This document shows positions 28,878 through 38,650 of a stretch of DNA of 64,000 nucleotides, one piece after another (within the stretch, counting starts at the first letter, position 1; each line of letters starts with the position of its first letter). This DNA is from JAJXWB01 sp964634325 (GTDB lineage Bacteria; Pseudomonadota; Alphaproteobacteria; Rhizobiales; Beijerinckiaceae): NCBI GenBank assembly GCA_964634325.1, contig CAZWJF010000012.1, positions 1-64,000 of the forward strand. Direction: 5' to 3'. Made by a program: the position numbers and the translations under genes. Below the pieces are notes generated by a model. It did no database searches. It had not been told where the DNA came from and saw only the letters and a list, made by a program, of their open reading frames with translations.

Positions 28878-29750
28878 TCAGTGCAGGAAACCCGTCGCTG
28901 CGCCGACCAGCAACACGATCCCGATAAAGCCGCGGTAGATCACGAACGGCCAGGCCGAGAAGCGCTCGAGGATTCGCAGCAATCCCCAGATCGCCACGAA
29001 AGCTGAAATCGAAGCGACGACCAGGCCGACGGCGAGAATCGACCATCCATGCGCGTCGAGCTGCGCCTTTTGCAGCGCGTGCAATTCCTTGAAGCCCGCG
29101 CCGGCGATGGCGGGCAGTCCGAGCAGGAAGGAGAAGCGCGCCGCGTCTTCGCGATTGAGATCGCGAAACAAGGCGGCCGTCAGCGTCGAGCCCGAGCGCG
29201 AAACGCCGGGGATCAGCGCGCCGACCTGCGCGATGCCGACGATCATCGCATCCTTGAGATTGATCTGATCGAAGCGTCGCGAATGGTCGCAATAGAATTC
29301 GGCGATGGCCAGAATGACAGCGAGCGTGATCATGGAAATCCCGATCACCGGCAGGCTGCGCAGCGGCGTGCCGCAGGCGTTCAGAAGCGGCGCCAGAAGC
29401 ACGCCGGCGATCACGATCGGCAGCGTGGCCAGAACGATCCAGACGGCGAAGCGAAAGTTCCAGTCGCTGAAATCGCGACGTGCGACTGCGCCGATCGAGC
29501 CGAAGACGAGGCCGCGCACATCCTTCCAGAAATAGGAGATGACCGCCGCGAGCGCGGCGAGCTGCATGGCGGCCGAGAAGGCCGAGCCGGGATCCTGCCA
29601 ACCGAACAACGCAGGCACGATGCGCATGTGCGCGGTCGACGAAATCGGCATGAGTTCCGATATGCCCTGGACGACGCCGAGAGCCGCCACCTTGGCGTAA
29701 CCGAGTTCGATGAAGCCCGTGTCGAGGCCGTTGGTGCAGGCTGACGCCAT
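28878..29750 (-). CDS. uppP: Undecaprenyl-diphosphate phosphatase
   Basis: A 290-residue BacA/UppP-type integral membrane enzyme that dephosphorylates undecaprenyl pyrophosphate to recycle the lipid carrier of peptidoglycan and other envelope polymers. The first catalytic block is SELMPISSTAH (31-41) with its conserved glutamate, and the second is PGVSRSGSTLTAAL. About eight hydrophobic segments are visible. It stands as a single gene, convergent with clpB. Confidence 0.95.
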   Translation of the reverse strand: MASACTNGLDTGFIELGYAKVAALGVVQGISELMPISSTAHMRIVPALFGWQDPGSAFSAAMQLAALAAVISYFWKDVRGLVFGSIGAVARRDFSDWNFRFAVWIVLATLPIVIAGVLLAPLLNACGTPLRSLPVIGISMITLAVILAIAEFYCDHSRRFDQINLKDAMIVGIAQVGALIPGVSRSGSTLTAALFRDLNREDAARFSFLLGLPAIAGAGFKELHALQKAQLDAHGWSILAVGLVVASISAFVAIWGLLRILERFSAWPFVIYRGFIGIVLLVGAATGFLH

Positions 29751-29828
29751 GATGGTTCCATCACAAGTGCAAGATCGGCGGCGATCCTAAGTTCGCAACC
29801 GTTTACGGGCTGTTAACCACGCTGAAGA

Positions 29829-31811
29829 TCAGGCCGCCTTCTGCCGGCCGGCGTCGACGATCCGCACGATGTCGGACATGATCGCGTTGAGATCGAAATC
29901 CTTGGGCGTATAGACCGCCGCCACGCCCGCCGTTTTCAGCACCTTCTCGTCCTCGGGCGGGATGATGCCGCCGACGACGACGGGAATGTCGGTCAGGCCT
30001 TCCTTGCGCATGCGGTCCATCACATCGCGCACGAGCGGGACGTGCGATCCGGAGAGGATCGACAGGCCCACGCAATGCACGCCCTCTTCGAGAGCGGCGT
30101 TGACGATTTCGGCCGGCGTCAGGCGAATGCCTTCGTAGACGACCTCCATGCCGCAATCGCGCGCGCGCACGGCGATTTGCTCGGCGCCGTTGGAGTGGCC
30201 GTCGAGGCCGGGCTTGCCGACCAGGAATTTGATGCGCCGGCCCAACGCTTGAGAGACGCGCTCGACCTCGCCGCGGACGTTGGCGATGTCCCCGCCCGTC
30301 TGGCGCGCAGCGCGGCCGACGCCGGTCGGGGCGCGATATTCTCCGAAGATTTCACGCAAGGTCGCGCCCCATTCGCCGGTTGTGACGCCAGCCTTTGCGG
30401 CGACGATGGACGGCTCCATGACGGAACGACCTTCGGACGCCGCCGCGCGCAAATCGGCGAGCGCCTTTTCGACGGCCTTTTGGTCGCGCTGCTCGCGCCA
30501 GGCCTTGAGACGTTCGATCTGACGGGCCTCGACGCCCTCCGGCACGACCATGATCGCGCCTTCGCCCGCGGTCAGCGGCGAAGGTTCGGTCTCGACGAAT
30601 TTGTTGACGCCGACGACGATCTGCTCGCCCTTCTCGATCGCTTCGAGACGACGCGTATTGGATTCGACGAGCTTCGACTTCATGTAGCCTGTGTCTATGG
30701 CCGCGACCGCGCCGCCCATAGCGTCGATCGCGGCAAGTTCTTCGCGCGCCGCCGCCTTGAGCTCTTCGACCTTGCGGGTGATCTCCGCGCTCCCGTCGAA
30801 AATGTCGGCGTATTCGAGAAGGTCGGTCTCGTAGGCGAGGATTTGCTGCATACGCAGCGACCATTGCTGATCAAAGGGACGCGGCAGGCCGAGCGCTTCG
30901 TTCCAAGCGGGCAATTGCACGGCGCGGGCGCGCGCGTTCTTGGAGAGGACGACGGCGAGCGTCTCAAGCAGGATGCGGTAGACGTTGTTTTCCGGTTGTT
31001 GTTCGGTCAGCCCGAGCGAATTGACCTGAACGCCATAGCGGAAACGGCGCATCTTCTCGTTCTTCACGCCGTAACGATCGCGTGTGATCTCGTCCCAAAG
31101 CTCCGTGAAGGCGCGCATCTTGCAGAGTTCGGTGACGAAGCGCATGCCCGCGTTCACGAAGAACGAGATGCGCCCGACGACGTCCTCGAATTCGGCTTCC
31201 GAGACGCCCGCCGCTTTCACCGTGTCGAGCACTGCCACCGCAGTGGCGAGCGCATAGGACAGTTCCTGCACCGGCGTCGCGCCGGCCTCCTGCAGATGGT
31301 AGGAGCAGACGTTCATCGGGTTCCACTTGGGAACCTGCGCGGTCGTGAACAGGATCATGTCGCGTGTCAGGCGGAGCGATGGCGCGGGCGGGAAGACGTA
31401 GGTTCCGCGCGACAGATACTCCTTGATGATGTCGTTCTGCGTGGTGCCCTGAAGGGCCGTGCGCGGCGCGCCTTGCTCGTCTGCGGCTGCGATATACAGG
31501 GCCATCAGCCACGGCGCGGTGGCGTTGATGGTCATTGAGGTGTTCATCTGGGCGATTGGAATGCCGTCGAACAGGGTGCGCATGTCGCCGAGATGCGAGA
31601 CGGGCACCCCGACCTTGCCCACCTCGCCGCGGGCGAGTTGATGATCGGAATCGTAGCCGGTCTGGGTCGGCAGATCGAAGGCGATCGAAAGACCGGTCTG
31701 GCCCTTGGCCAGATTGCCCTTGTAGAGCTTGTTCGACTCTGCGGCCGTCGAATGACCGGCGTAGGTGCGGAAAATCCAGGGCTTATCGCGGTGCGACCTG
31801 TTTTCGACCAT
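29829..31811 (-). CDS. ecm: Ethylmalonyl-CoA mutase (MeaA type)
   Basis: Adenosylcobalamin-dependent mutase that converts (2R)-ethylmalonyl-CoA to (2S)-methylsuccinyl-CoA in the ethylmalonyl-CoA pathway. The 660 residues carry the substrate barrel (SIAFDLPTQTGYDSDH, NTSMTINATAPW, KWNPMNVCSYHLQEAG) and a C-terminal B12-binding domain with D537-x-H539-xx-G542, where the histidine ligates cobalt. Single-chain length and sequence fit the MeaA/Ecm clade rather than methylmalonyl-CoA mutase. AGGA lies five bases before the ATG. It is divergent from ccr across a 253-base control region. Confidence 0.94.
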   Translation of the reverse strand: MVENRSHRDKPWIFRTYAGHSTAAESNKLYKGNLAKGQTGLSIAFDLPTQTGYDSDHQLARGEVGKVGVPVSHLGDMRTLFDGIPIAQMNTSMTINATAPWLMALYIAAADEQGAPRTALQGTTQNDIIKEYLSRGTYVFPPAPSLRLTRDMILFTTAQVPKWNPMNVCSYHLQEAGATPVQELSYALATAVAVLDTVKAAGVSEAEFEDVVGRISFFVNAGMRFVTELCKMRAFTELWDEITRDRYGVKNEKMRRFRYGVQVNSLGLTEQQPENNVYRILLETLAVVLSKNARARAVQLPAWNEALGLPRPFDQQWSLRMQQILAYETDLLEYADIFDGSAEITRKVEELKAAAREELAAIDAMGGAVAAIDTGYMKSKLVESNTRRLEAIEKGEQIVVGVNKFVETEPSPLTAGEGAIMVVPEGVEARQIERLKAWREQRDQKAVEKALADLRAAASEGRSVMEPSIVAAKAGVTTGEWGATLREIFGEYRAPTGVGRAARQTGGDIANVRGEVERVSQALGRRIKFLVGKPGLDGHSNGAEQIAVRARDCGMEVVYEGIRLTPAEIVNAALEEGVHCVGLSILSGSHVPLVRDVMDRMRKEGLTDIPVVVGGIIPPEDEKVLKTAGVAAVYTPKDFDLNAIMSDIVRIVDAGRQKAA

Positions 31812-31912
31812 CTGATCCTCGCCAGCCAGCGCGCTCTTGGCGCATCCCTACCTGTTTCCGAGCCAGCCTGACAATTGACGCAAGGTCGACCAATCGCCAA
31901 GAGGACCGGCAT

Positions 31913-31930
31913 TGCAAAACACCTGCAAAA
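31913..31930. promoter_or_regulatory. Tandem TGCAAAA repeat in the ecm-ccr control region
   Basis: Two copies of TGCAAAA are separated by CACC, giving an 11-base period, one helical turn. They lie roughly midway between the divergent ecm and ccr starts. The element resembles the TTTGCAAA-type half-sites described for ScfR-family short-chain acyl-CoA regulators (RamB, PccR), though the spacing differs by one base. An overlapping inverted repeat with AAACGCC (31928-31934) and GGCGTTT (31948-31954) follows. The binding factor is unknown. Confidence 0.4.
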
Positions 31931-32064
31931 CGCCGCATATGAAGGCAGGCGTTTCCGTTTATTCATGAACCATCTTGCTTTGTGACGCAATTTCTATAGT
32001 GCAATGCAGCGTAACAGGTAAGATGGCAGTCCCAAACAGGGTCGAACGATCGAGGGAGCAGGCA

Positions 32065-33351
<1,287 letters not shown>

Positions 33352-33368
33352 GAATTAGGGTCTGACAT

Positions 33369-34271
33369 TCAGCCGGCGCGCGGGGGCTCCTGCGCGCCGG
33401 TTTTTTTGCGCGCCGCGGCGAGGATCGCAGAATTCACTTCGCCGCCGAAGATGAAGATCGCCGACAGGACATAAAGAAACACGAGCGCGATCATCACCGA
33501 GGCGAGGCCCGCATAGGTTGTAACGTAGTTTTGCGAGAAGCGGGCGAGGTAGAAACCGAAACCCTCGCCAAATGCGAGCCAGAGCACGAGCGTCAGTCCG
33601 ACGCCCGGCGCGATCTCGCGGAAGGCGCGCTTGCCAGCCGCGAGATATTTGTGGGCGAAGACCAGCGTTCCGAGCAGGATCAGCGAAATGGTCGCGAGCC
33701 GAAATGCGTCGAACAATCCCTGCAAGTCCGCAAGGTGCGGAAGCCAGCGCACAGCCTGGGCCCAGACGATCGGCTCGAGGACCACGAGGAAGGTGAAGCC
33801 CATCAGCGCGACGGCGCCGACCAGCACGAAAAATATGCTTTCGAAGCGCAGCAGCCACCACGCCCGGACGTCCGTCATGTCGTAGGCGCGGTTGAGGCCG
33901 ATCCGGACAGCGTCGACCGCGCTGGAAGCGAAGTACACCGCAAGCAAGGCGCTCACGGTGGCAAGCCCTGTGCGCGGCCGGGTGAGGACGCTTTCGACCT
34001 CGTGCGCGATCGGCCCGGCCACTTGCGGCGGCCAGCTTTCGAACAGAAGCGCCGTCGCGCGCTGGGCGAGATCGGGCGTGCCGATGAAGCCGGCCAGCGC
34101 GCCGACCAGAATCAGAAATGGAAAGAGCGACGTCAGACCCGACAGGGCGATATGGCTGGCGATCGCCCAACCGTCGTCATCCGAGAACCGCATCCACGAA
34201 CGGTAGAAAATCCGCCAGATCCGTCCGATCATTTTTGTGTCCGCGCCGTGAGCCGCTAGAAAGATTCGCAT
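33369..34271 (-). CDS. YihY/BrkB-family inner membrane protein
   Basis: A 300-residue protein with about six hydrophobic segments (roughly 40-62, 100-120, 148-170, 190-210, 220-240 and 255-280) and the family features HIALSGLTSLFPFLILVGAL near the N-terminus and FIFGGEVNSAIL near the C-terminus. The family was once proposed to be RNase BN, which proved wrong; its function remains unclear. Its last codons contain the ccr terminator, whose T-run is read as lysine codons on this strand. Confidence 0.9.
   Translation of the reverse strand: MRIFLAAHGADTKMIGRIWRIFYRSWMRFSDDDGWAIASHIALSGLTSLFPFLILVGALAGFIGTPDLAQRATALLFESWPPQVAGPIAHEVESVLTRPRTGLATVSALLAVYFASSAVDAVRIGLNRAYDMTDVRAWWLLRFESIFFVLVGAVALMGFTFLVVLEPIVWAQAVRWLPHLADLQGLFDAFRLATISLILLGTLVFAHKYLAAGKRAFREIAPGVGLTLVLWLAFGEGFGFYLARFSQNYVTTYAGLASVMIALVFLYVLSAIFIFGGEVNSAILAAARKKTGAQEPPRAG
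33373..33407 (+). terminator. Rho-independent terminator of ccr
   Basis: A nine-base-pair stem, CCGGCGCGC with GCGCGCCGG, encloses a ten-base loop and is followed by seven T residues. It acts on the plus strand, 21 bases after the ccr stop, and lies inside the last codons of the convergent BrkB-type gene. Confidence 0.9.
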
Positions 34272-34314
34272 TCCCTGAACGCGCCGACCAGCGAAATGGC
34301 GCAGAGGATCGAAA

Positions 34315-35187
34315 ATGCTCGTCCGGCTCGCGCCGATCCTGTTTCCCCTGATCTGGTCGACCGGCTGGATCGTCGCCCGCTATACCGTCGATTTCGCCGA
34401 TCCGCTCGCTTTCCTGTGCATGCGGTATCTGTTCGCCGGGGGAGCGCTGGCGGCGTTCGCCTTCGCCTCCGGCGCGCAATGGCCGCGGAGCAGGATGGAG
34501 GCGACCCACGCCGTCGTTTCGGGCGTGTTGCTTCATGCGATCTATCTCGGCGGCGTCTGGTGGGCGATCGAACACGGCGTGCCGGCTTCGATCTCGGCGC
34601 TGCTCGCCGCGCTCCAGCCGATCATGACCGCCTTTCTCGCGCCGGCGCTCGTCGGCGAGAAGATCGGCCTCGCGCGATGGACCGGCGTCGTCATCGGCTT
34701 CTCAGGCATTTGCCTGGTGCTCACGCCGAAGCTCGCGGGACTCGATCCGATGCAGTTGCGCGCTGCGCTCGCGCCGATCGGCGTCAATTTCCTCGCAATG
34801 GTCGGAGTCACGGCCGGCACGTTCTACCAAAAGCGCTTCATCCATTCCGGCGATCTGCGCACCGTGGCGGTGCTGCAATATGTCGGCGCGCTGGCGGCGG
34901 GACTGGCGCTGACAGCGGCTTTCGGCGAGTTTCGCATCCATTGGACGCCGACTGCGATGGTCGTCATGGCATGGTCGGTGTTTGGCCTGTCGATCGGGGG
35001 CATCGCCCTGCTGCTGCTGCTGATTCGCCGCGGCGAAGTTTCCCGGTCCGCCCAGCTCATCTTTCTGGTGCCGCCGCTTTCGGCGATTCAGGCGCACGTC
35101 CTGTTCGGCGAAAATCCGACGTCTTTGCAAATTGTCGGAATGGCGTTGACGGCCTGCGGCGTCGCGCTGGCGGCGCGCGCGAGATAG
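34315..35187 (+). CDS. EamA/DMT-family transporter
   Basis: A 290-residue membrane protein with ten hydrophobic segments in two EamA halves. Typical signatures are FPLIWSTGWIVARY at the start, the ASISALLAALQPIMTAFLAP stretch of the first repeat and LIFLVPPLSAIQAHVLFGE in the second. DMT transporters usually export amino acids or other small metabolites; the substrate cannot be told from sequence. Its stop is two bases from that of the convergent membrane protein gene. Confidence 0.9.
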   Translation: MLVRLAPILFPLIWSTGWIVARYTVDFADPLAFLCMRYLFAGGALAAFAFASGAQWPRSRMEATHAVVSGVLLHAIYLGGVWWAIEHGVPASISALLAALQPIMTAFLAPALVGEKIGLARWTGVVIGFSGICLVLTPKLAGLDPMQLRAALAPIGVNFLAMVGVTAGTFYQKRFIHSGDLRTVAVLQYVGALAAGLALTAAFGEFRIHWTPTAMVVMAWSVFGLSIGGIALLLLLIRRGEVSRSAQLIFLVPPLSAIQAHVLFGENPTSLQIVGMALTACGVALAARAR

Positions 35188-35189
35188 CC

Positions 35190-35753
35190 TCAGGTCGGCT
35201 GACGGAGGCGGGCGCGGACACGGCTCCGGAACATCGCCAACTTCCGTGCAAGCGACGGCGCGCCGGTCGAGAGGCGCGCTGCGATCCTCGCCCGCAAGCT
35301 GGCGACAGATGCGCGGATCGCGGTCCGATAGGGATCGATCCGCTCATGCGCCCAATCGCGGAAGGCGATCACCTGCGCGTAGAACCTTGCGAACCACGGC
35401 ATCGTCATCAGACGGGCGTGACACACATCGAAAATGAACGCGGTGACGCCAAGACCGACGGTCTTTGCGAGCAGGAACACGCCGCCGCCCAGAAGCACCC
35501 GGCCTTTGGCGATCAACGCCAGTCCGACCAGCTTGAACGGCAGGATCACGAGCACGGGGACGACGAACAGGGCGAGCGCGAAGATCGCCGGCATCGAGTC
35601 AATCAGACGACGCAATGCGCGCCGAAGCGCCGGTATCGGCAGCGCGGCGACGATTGCGCCGATGAGGCCGCCGACCACGTCCCACAGCCACGCCTCGACC
35701 AGAAAGATCGCGGCGAGAAGCGTCCAGAAAAACCGTATCAGGCGGTCGCGCAT
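35190..35753 (-). CDS. Small multi-pass membrane protein of unknown function
   Basis: A 187-residue protein with hydrophobic segments at about 7-20, 25-40, 55-75 and 88-108, followed by a basic, helical C-terminal tail (about 125-187) with many arginines. I do not recognise a named family, although similar uncharacterised proteins are common in Rhizobiales. The high-quality hydrophobic pattern and tight packing with the convergent transporter gene support it being real. Confidence 0.75.
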   Translation of the reverse strand: MRDRLIRFFWTLLAAIFLVEAWLWDVVGGLIGAIVAALPIPALRRALRRLIDSMPAIFALALFVVPVLVILPFKLVGLALIAKGRVLLGGGVFLLAKTVGLGVTAFIFDVCHARLMTMPWFARFYAQVIAFRDWAHERIDPYRTAIRASVASLRARIAARLSTGAPSLARKLAMFRSRVRARLRQPT

Positions 35754-35848
35754 GTCAGACCTTGTCGCATGGAATTATCAAACTCCAGCTTAAAGGCGGC
35801 GGATTTATGCGCGGTGCGGCCCGGCACCCAGCGGGGCCACAGGCTTCA

Positions 35849-37261
35849 TCAAACGTGAATCGCGCGCTTGTCGACCGCGAGGGCCGCCTCCTTGACGGCT
35901 TCCGCGACGGTCGGGTGCGCATGGCACGTGCGGGCGAGGTCTTCGGCGGAGCCGCCGAACTCCATGAGCACGCAGGCTTCGGCGATCAGCTCGCCCGCGC
36001 CAAAACCGACGATATGCGCGCCGAGCACGCGATCCGTCGCCGCGTCCGCCAGAATTTTCACAAAACCATCGGCCTTGCGCATGGCGCGCGCGCGACCGTT
36101 GGCGGTCAGCGGGAACTTGCCGACCTTGTAGGCGACGCCCTTCTCCTTGAGGCTTTCCTCGGTCTCGCCGACCGAAGCGATCTCGGGGTTCGTGTAGACC
36201 ACTCCGGGAATGACGCCGTAGTTCACGTGGCCATGCTGACCGGCGAGGATTTCAGCGACCGCCACGCCCTCGTCTTCGGCCTTGTGGGCGAGCATCGGGC
36301 CGCGCACGACGTCGCCGATGGCGTAGACGCCCGGCACGTTCGAGGCGAAATGGTCGTCGATGACCACGCGACCGCGCTCCATGGCGACGCCCGCTTCTTC
36401 CAGTCCGAGTCCCTCCGTATAGGGGACGCGGCCAGTGGCGATCAGCACGCGGTCCGCGTCGACCGTCTGCGCGTCGCCGCCGGCGACCGGTTCGAAGCTG
36501 ACCTTGGCGGACGAACCCTTCACGGTCACTTCCGTGACCTTGGAGGCGAGCTTGAAGGCGACGCCCTGCTTTTCGAGCATGCGCTGGAATTGCTTGACCA
36601 CCTCGCCGTCCATGCCGGGCAGGATCCGGTCGAGATATTCGATGACCGTGACTTCGGAGCCGAGGCGGCGCCAGACGGAACCGAGTTCGAGGCCGATCAC
36701 GCCGGCGCCGACGACGACGAGCTTCTTCGGCACGGCGCCGAGTTCGAGAGCGCCGGTGGATGAGACGACGACCTTCTCGTCGAAGACGATCGGCTGACCG
36801 TTCTTGTCGCGCAATTGCGCGACGTCCGAGCCCGTGGCGATCACGATGTTCTTCGTCTCGTGGGCGGCGACAGAGCCGTCCTCGGCCTTCACTTCCACTT
36901 TGCCGGGTCCGGCGATGCGGCCCGCGCCGGAGAGCACGTCGACCTTGTTCTTCTTCATGAGGAAAGCGACGCCGTTGACGTTGGCGGCGACGGTTTCCGC
37001 CTTGTGCTTCATCATGGCGGGCAGATCGAGCTTCGGCTTGCCGACGATCACACCGAGCGCAGGAAGATCATGCGCGGCCTCTTCGAACATTTCCGAGGCG
37101 TGCAGCAGCGCCTTGGAGGGGATGCAGCCGACGTTGAGGCAGGTGCCGCCGAGCGTCTTGCGCTTCTCGACGATGGCGACTTTCATGCCCAACTGCGCCG
37201 CGCGGATCGCGCAGACGTATCCGCCGGGGCCGGCGCCGATGACGATGAGATCGTAGGCCAT
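35849..37261 (-). CDS. lpdA: Dihydrolipoyl dehydrogenase (E3)
   Basis: FAD-dependent E3 of 2-oxoacid dehydrogenase complexes, re-oxidising the lipoyl arm with NAD+. The 470-residue protein has the FAD-binding GAGPGGY (9-15), the redox disulfide GGTCLNVGC (C41, C46), a second NAD-binding GAGVIGLELG and the interface His-Glu pair H449/E454 in HAHPTVAE. The ATG at 37261 gives the typical MAYDLIVIGAGPGG start. It is the last gene of the mdh-suc-odhB-lpd cluster and follows a repeat-containing gap after odhB. Confidence 0.95.
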   Translation of the reverse strand: MAYDLIVIGAGPGGYVCAIRAAQLGMKVAIVEKRKTLGGTCLNVGCIPSKALLHASEMFEEAAHDLPALGVIVGKPKLDLPAMMKHKAETVAANVNGVAFLMKKNKVDVLSGAGRIAGPGKVEVKAEDGSVAAHETKNIVIATGSDVAQLRDKNGQPIVFDEKVVVSSTGALELGAVPKKLVVVGAGVIGLELGSVWRRLGSEVTVIEYLDRILPGMDGEVVKQFQRMLEKQGVAFKLASKVTEVTVKGSSAKVSFEPVAGGDAQTVDADRVLIATGRVPYTEGLGLEEAGVAMERGRVVIDDHFASNVPGVYAIGDVVRGPMLAHKAEDEGVAVAEILAGQHGHVNYGVIPGVVYTNPEIASVGETEESLKEKGVAYKVGKFPLTANGRARAMRKADGFVKILADAATDRVLGAHIVGFGAGELIAEACVLMEFGGSAEDLARTCHAHPTVAEAVKEAALAVDKRAIHV

Positions 37262-37296
37262 GAGTGCTCCGAAATGCTGCATTCCGGCGGTTCGTC

Positions 37297-37368
37297 ATTC
37301 CCGCAAACGCGGGAATCCAGCCAATCAGGCCGGACCGGAGAGAACGGGGTCCCCGCGCTCGCGGGGAC
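37297..37368. repeat. Bipartite palindromic intergenic repeat
   Basis: Two palindromes of the same design lie 32 bases apart in the odhB-lpd gap. The first has arms ATTCCCGC and GCGGGAAT with an AAAC loop (37297-37316). The second has arms GTCCCCGC and GCGGGGAC with a GCTC loop (37349-37368). The flanks GTCATTCCCG and GGGGACGACG are typical of dispersed REP-like elements in Alphaproteobacteria. It may also act as an RNA processing or stabilising element between the two genes. Confidence 0.65.
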
Positions 37369-37380
37369 GACGACGGTTGA

Positions 37381-38601
37381 TCAGAGATCCAGCACCAGCC
37401 GCGCGGGATCTTCCAGGTTCTCCTTGACGCGCACGAGGAAGGTGACCGCCTCCTTGCCGTCGACGATGCGGTGATCGTAGGAGAGCGCCAGATACATCAT
37501 CGGGCGAATCTCGATCTTGCCGCCGACGACCATCGGACGATCCTGGATCTTGTGCATGCCGAGAATGCCGGACTGCGGCGCGTTGAGGATCGGCGTCGAC
37601 ATCAGCGAGCCGTAGACGCCGCCGTTCGAGATCGTGAACGTGCCGCCCTGCATGTCCTCGATGCCGAGCTTGCCGTCGCGGGCGCGCTTGCCGAAATCGC
37701 CGATGGCTTTCTCAACCTGCGCGATCGACATCTGATCCGCATCGCGCACCACCGGCACCACGAGGCCCTTGTCCGTGCCGACGGCGACGCCGATGTGGCA
37801 GAAGTTCTTGTAGATGATGTCCGTGCCGTCGATCTCGGCGTTGACGGCGGGCACTTCCTTCAGCGCCTGGCAGCAGGCTTTCACGAAAAAGCCCATGAAG
37901 CCGAGCTTGACGCCGTGTTTCTTCTCGAAGGCGTCCTTGTACTGCGCGCGCAACGCCATCATTGCGCCCATGTCGACCTCGTTGAAGGTCGTGAGCATCG
38001 CAGCGACGTTCTGCGCGTCCTTGAGGCGGCGCGCGATGGTTTGACGCAGTTTCGTCATGCGCACGCGCTCTTCGCGCGAAGCGTCGGCCGGCGCCGAAGC
38101 CGGACGCGCCGCGACCGGAGCGGCTGACGGCGCAGCAGCGGGCGGATTGGCGATGTGGGCGAGCACGTCGCCCTTGAGCACCTGACCGCGCTTGCCGGAA
38201 CCGGCGACAGCGCCGGCGTCGACGCCGGCGTCGGCGGCGACCTTCGCGGCGGCCGGCGAAGGCGGCATGGCGGTCCCGCCGGCTGCAGGCGCAGGCGCCG
38301 GAGCGGCGGCCTTGGCCGGAGCGGGGGCAGCGGCCTTGGCGGGCGCCGGCGCAGCGCCGGCCGCGCCTTCGGCGATCTGGCCGAGAAGCGCGCCCGGCGT
38401 CACAGTCTCGCCGTCCTTGGCGACGATTTCGGCAAGCACGCCAGCCGCAGGCGCGTTGACTTCGAGCGTGACCTTGTCCGTCTCCAGCTCGACCAAGGGC
38501 TCGTCGGCCTTGACCGCGTCGCCAGGCTTCTTGAACCACTTGCCGATCGTCGCCTCGGAGACGGATTCGCCGAGCGTAGGCACCCGAATTTCTGTCGCCA
38601 T
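37381..38601 (-). CDS. odhB: Dihydrolipoyllysine succinyltransferase, E2 of 2-oxoglutarate dehydrogenase
   Basis: E2 core of the 2-oxoglutarate dehydrogenase complex. The 406 residues comprise one lipoyl domain with K43 in ETDKVTLEV, an Ala/Pro-rich linker (about 80-112), a peripheral-subunit-binding domain (about 117-152) and the catalytic domain ending with YDHRIVDG (H377, D381). The single lipoyl domain and GESVSEATIGKWFKKPG start identify the succinyl rather than acetyl type. It follows sucA with a 49-base gap. Confidence 0.96.
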   Translation of the reverse strand: MATEIRVPTLGESVSEATIGKWFKKPGDAVKADEPLVELETDKVTLEVNAPAAGVLAEIVAKDGETVTPGALLGQIAEGAAGAAPAPAKAAAPAPAKAAAPAPAPAAGGTAMPPSPAAAKVAADAGVDAGAVAGSGKRGQVLKGDVLAHIANPPAAAPSAAPVAARPASAPADASREERVRMTKLRQTIARRLKDAQNVAAMLTTFNEVDMGAMMALRAQYKDAFEKKHGVKLGFMGFFVKACCQALKEVPAVNAEIDGTDIIYKNFCHIGVAVGTDKGLVVPVVRDADQMSIAQVEKAIGDFGKRARDGKLGIEDMQGGTFTISNGGVYGSLMSTPILNAPQSGILGMHKIQDRPMVVGGKIEIRPMMYLALSYDHRIVDGKEAVTFLVRVKENLEDPARLVLDL

Positions 38602-38650
38602 GTATTTCCTCGCCGCTAGGGGCGTCCCTGTTCGATTTCGATGTTGAAGG

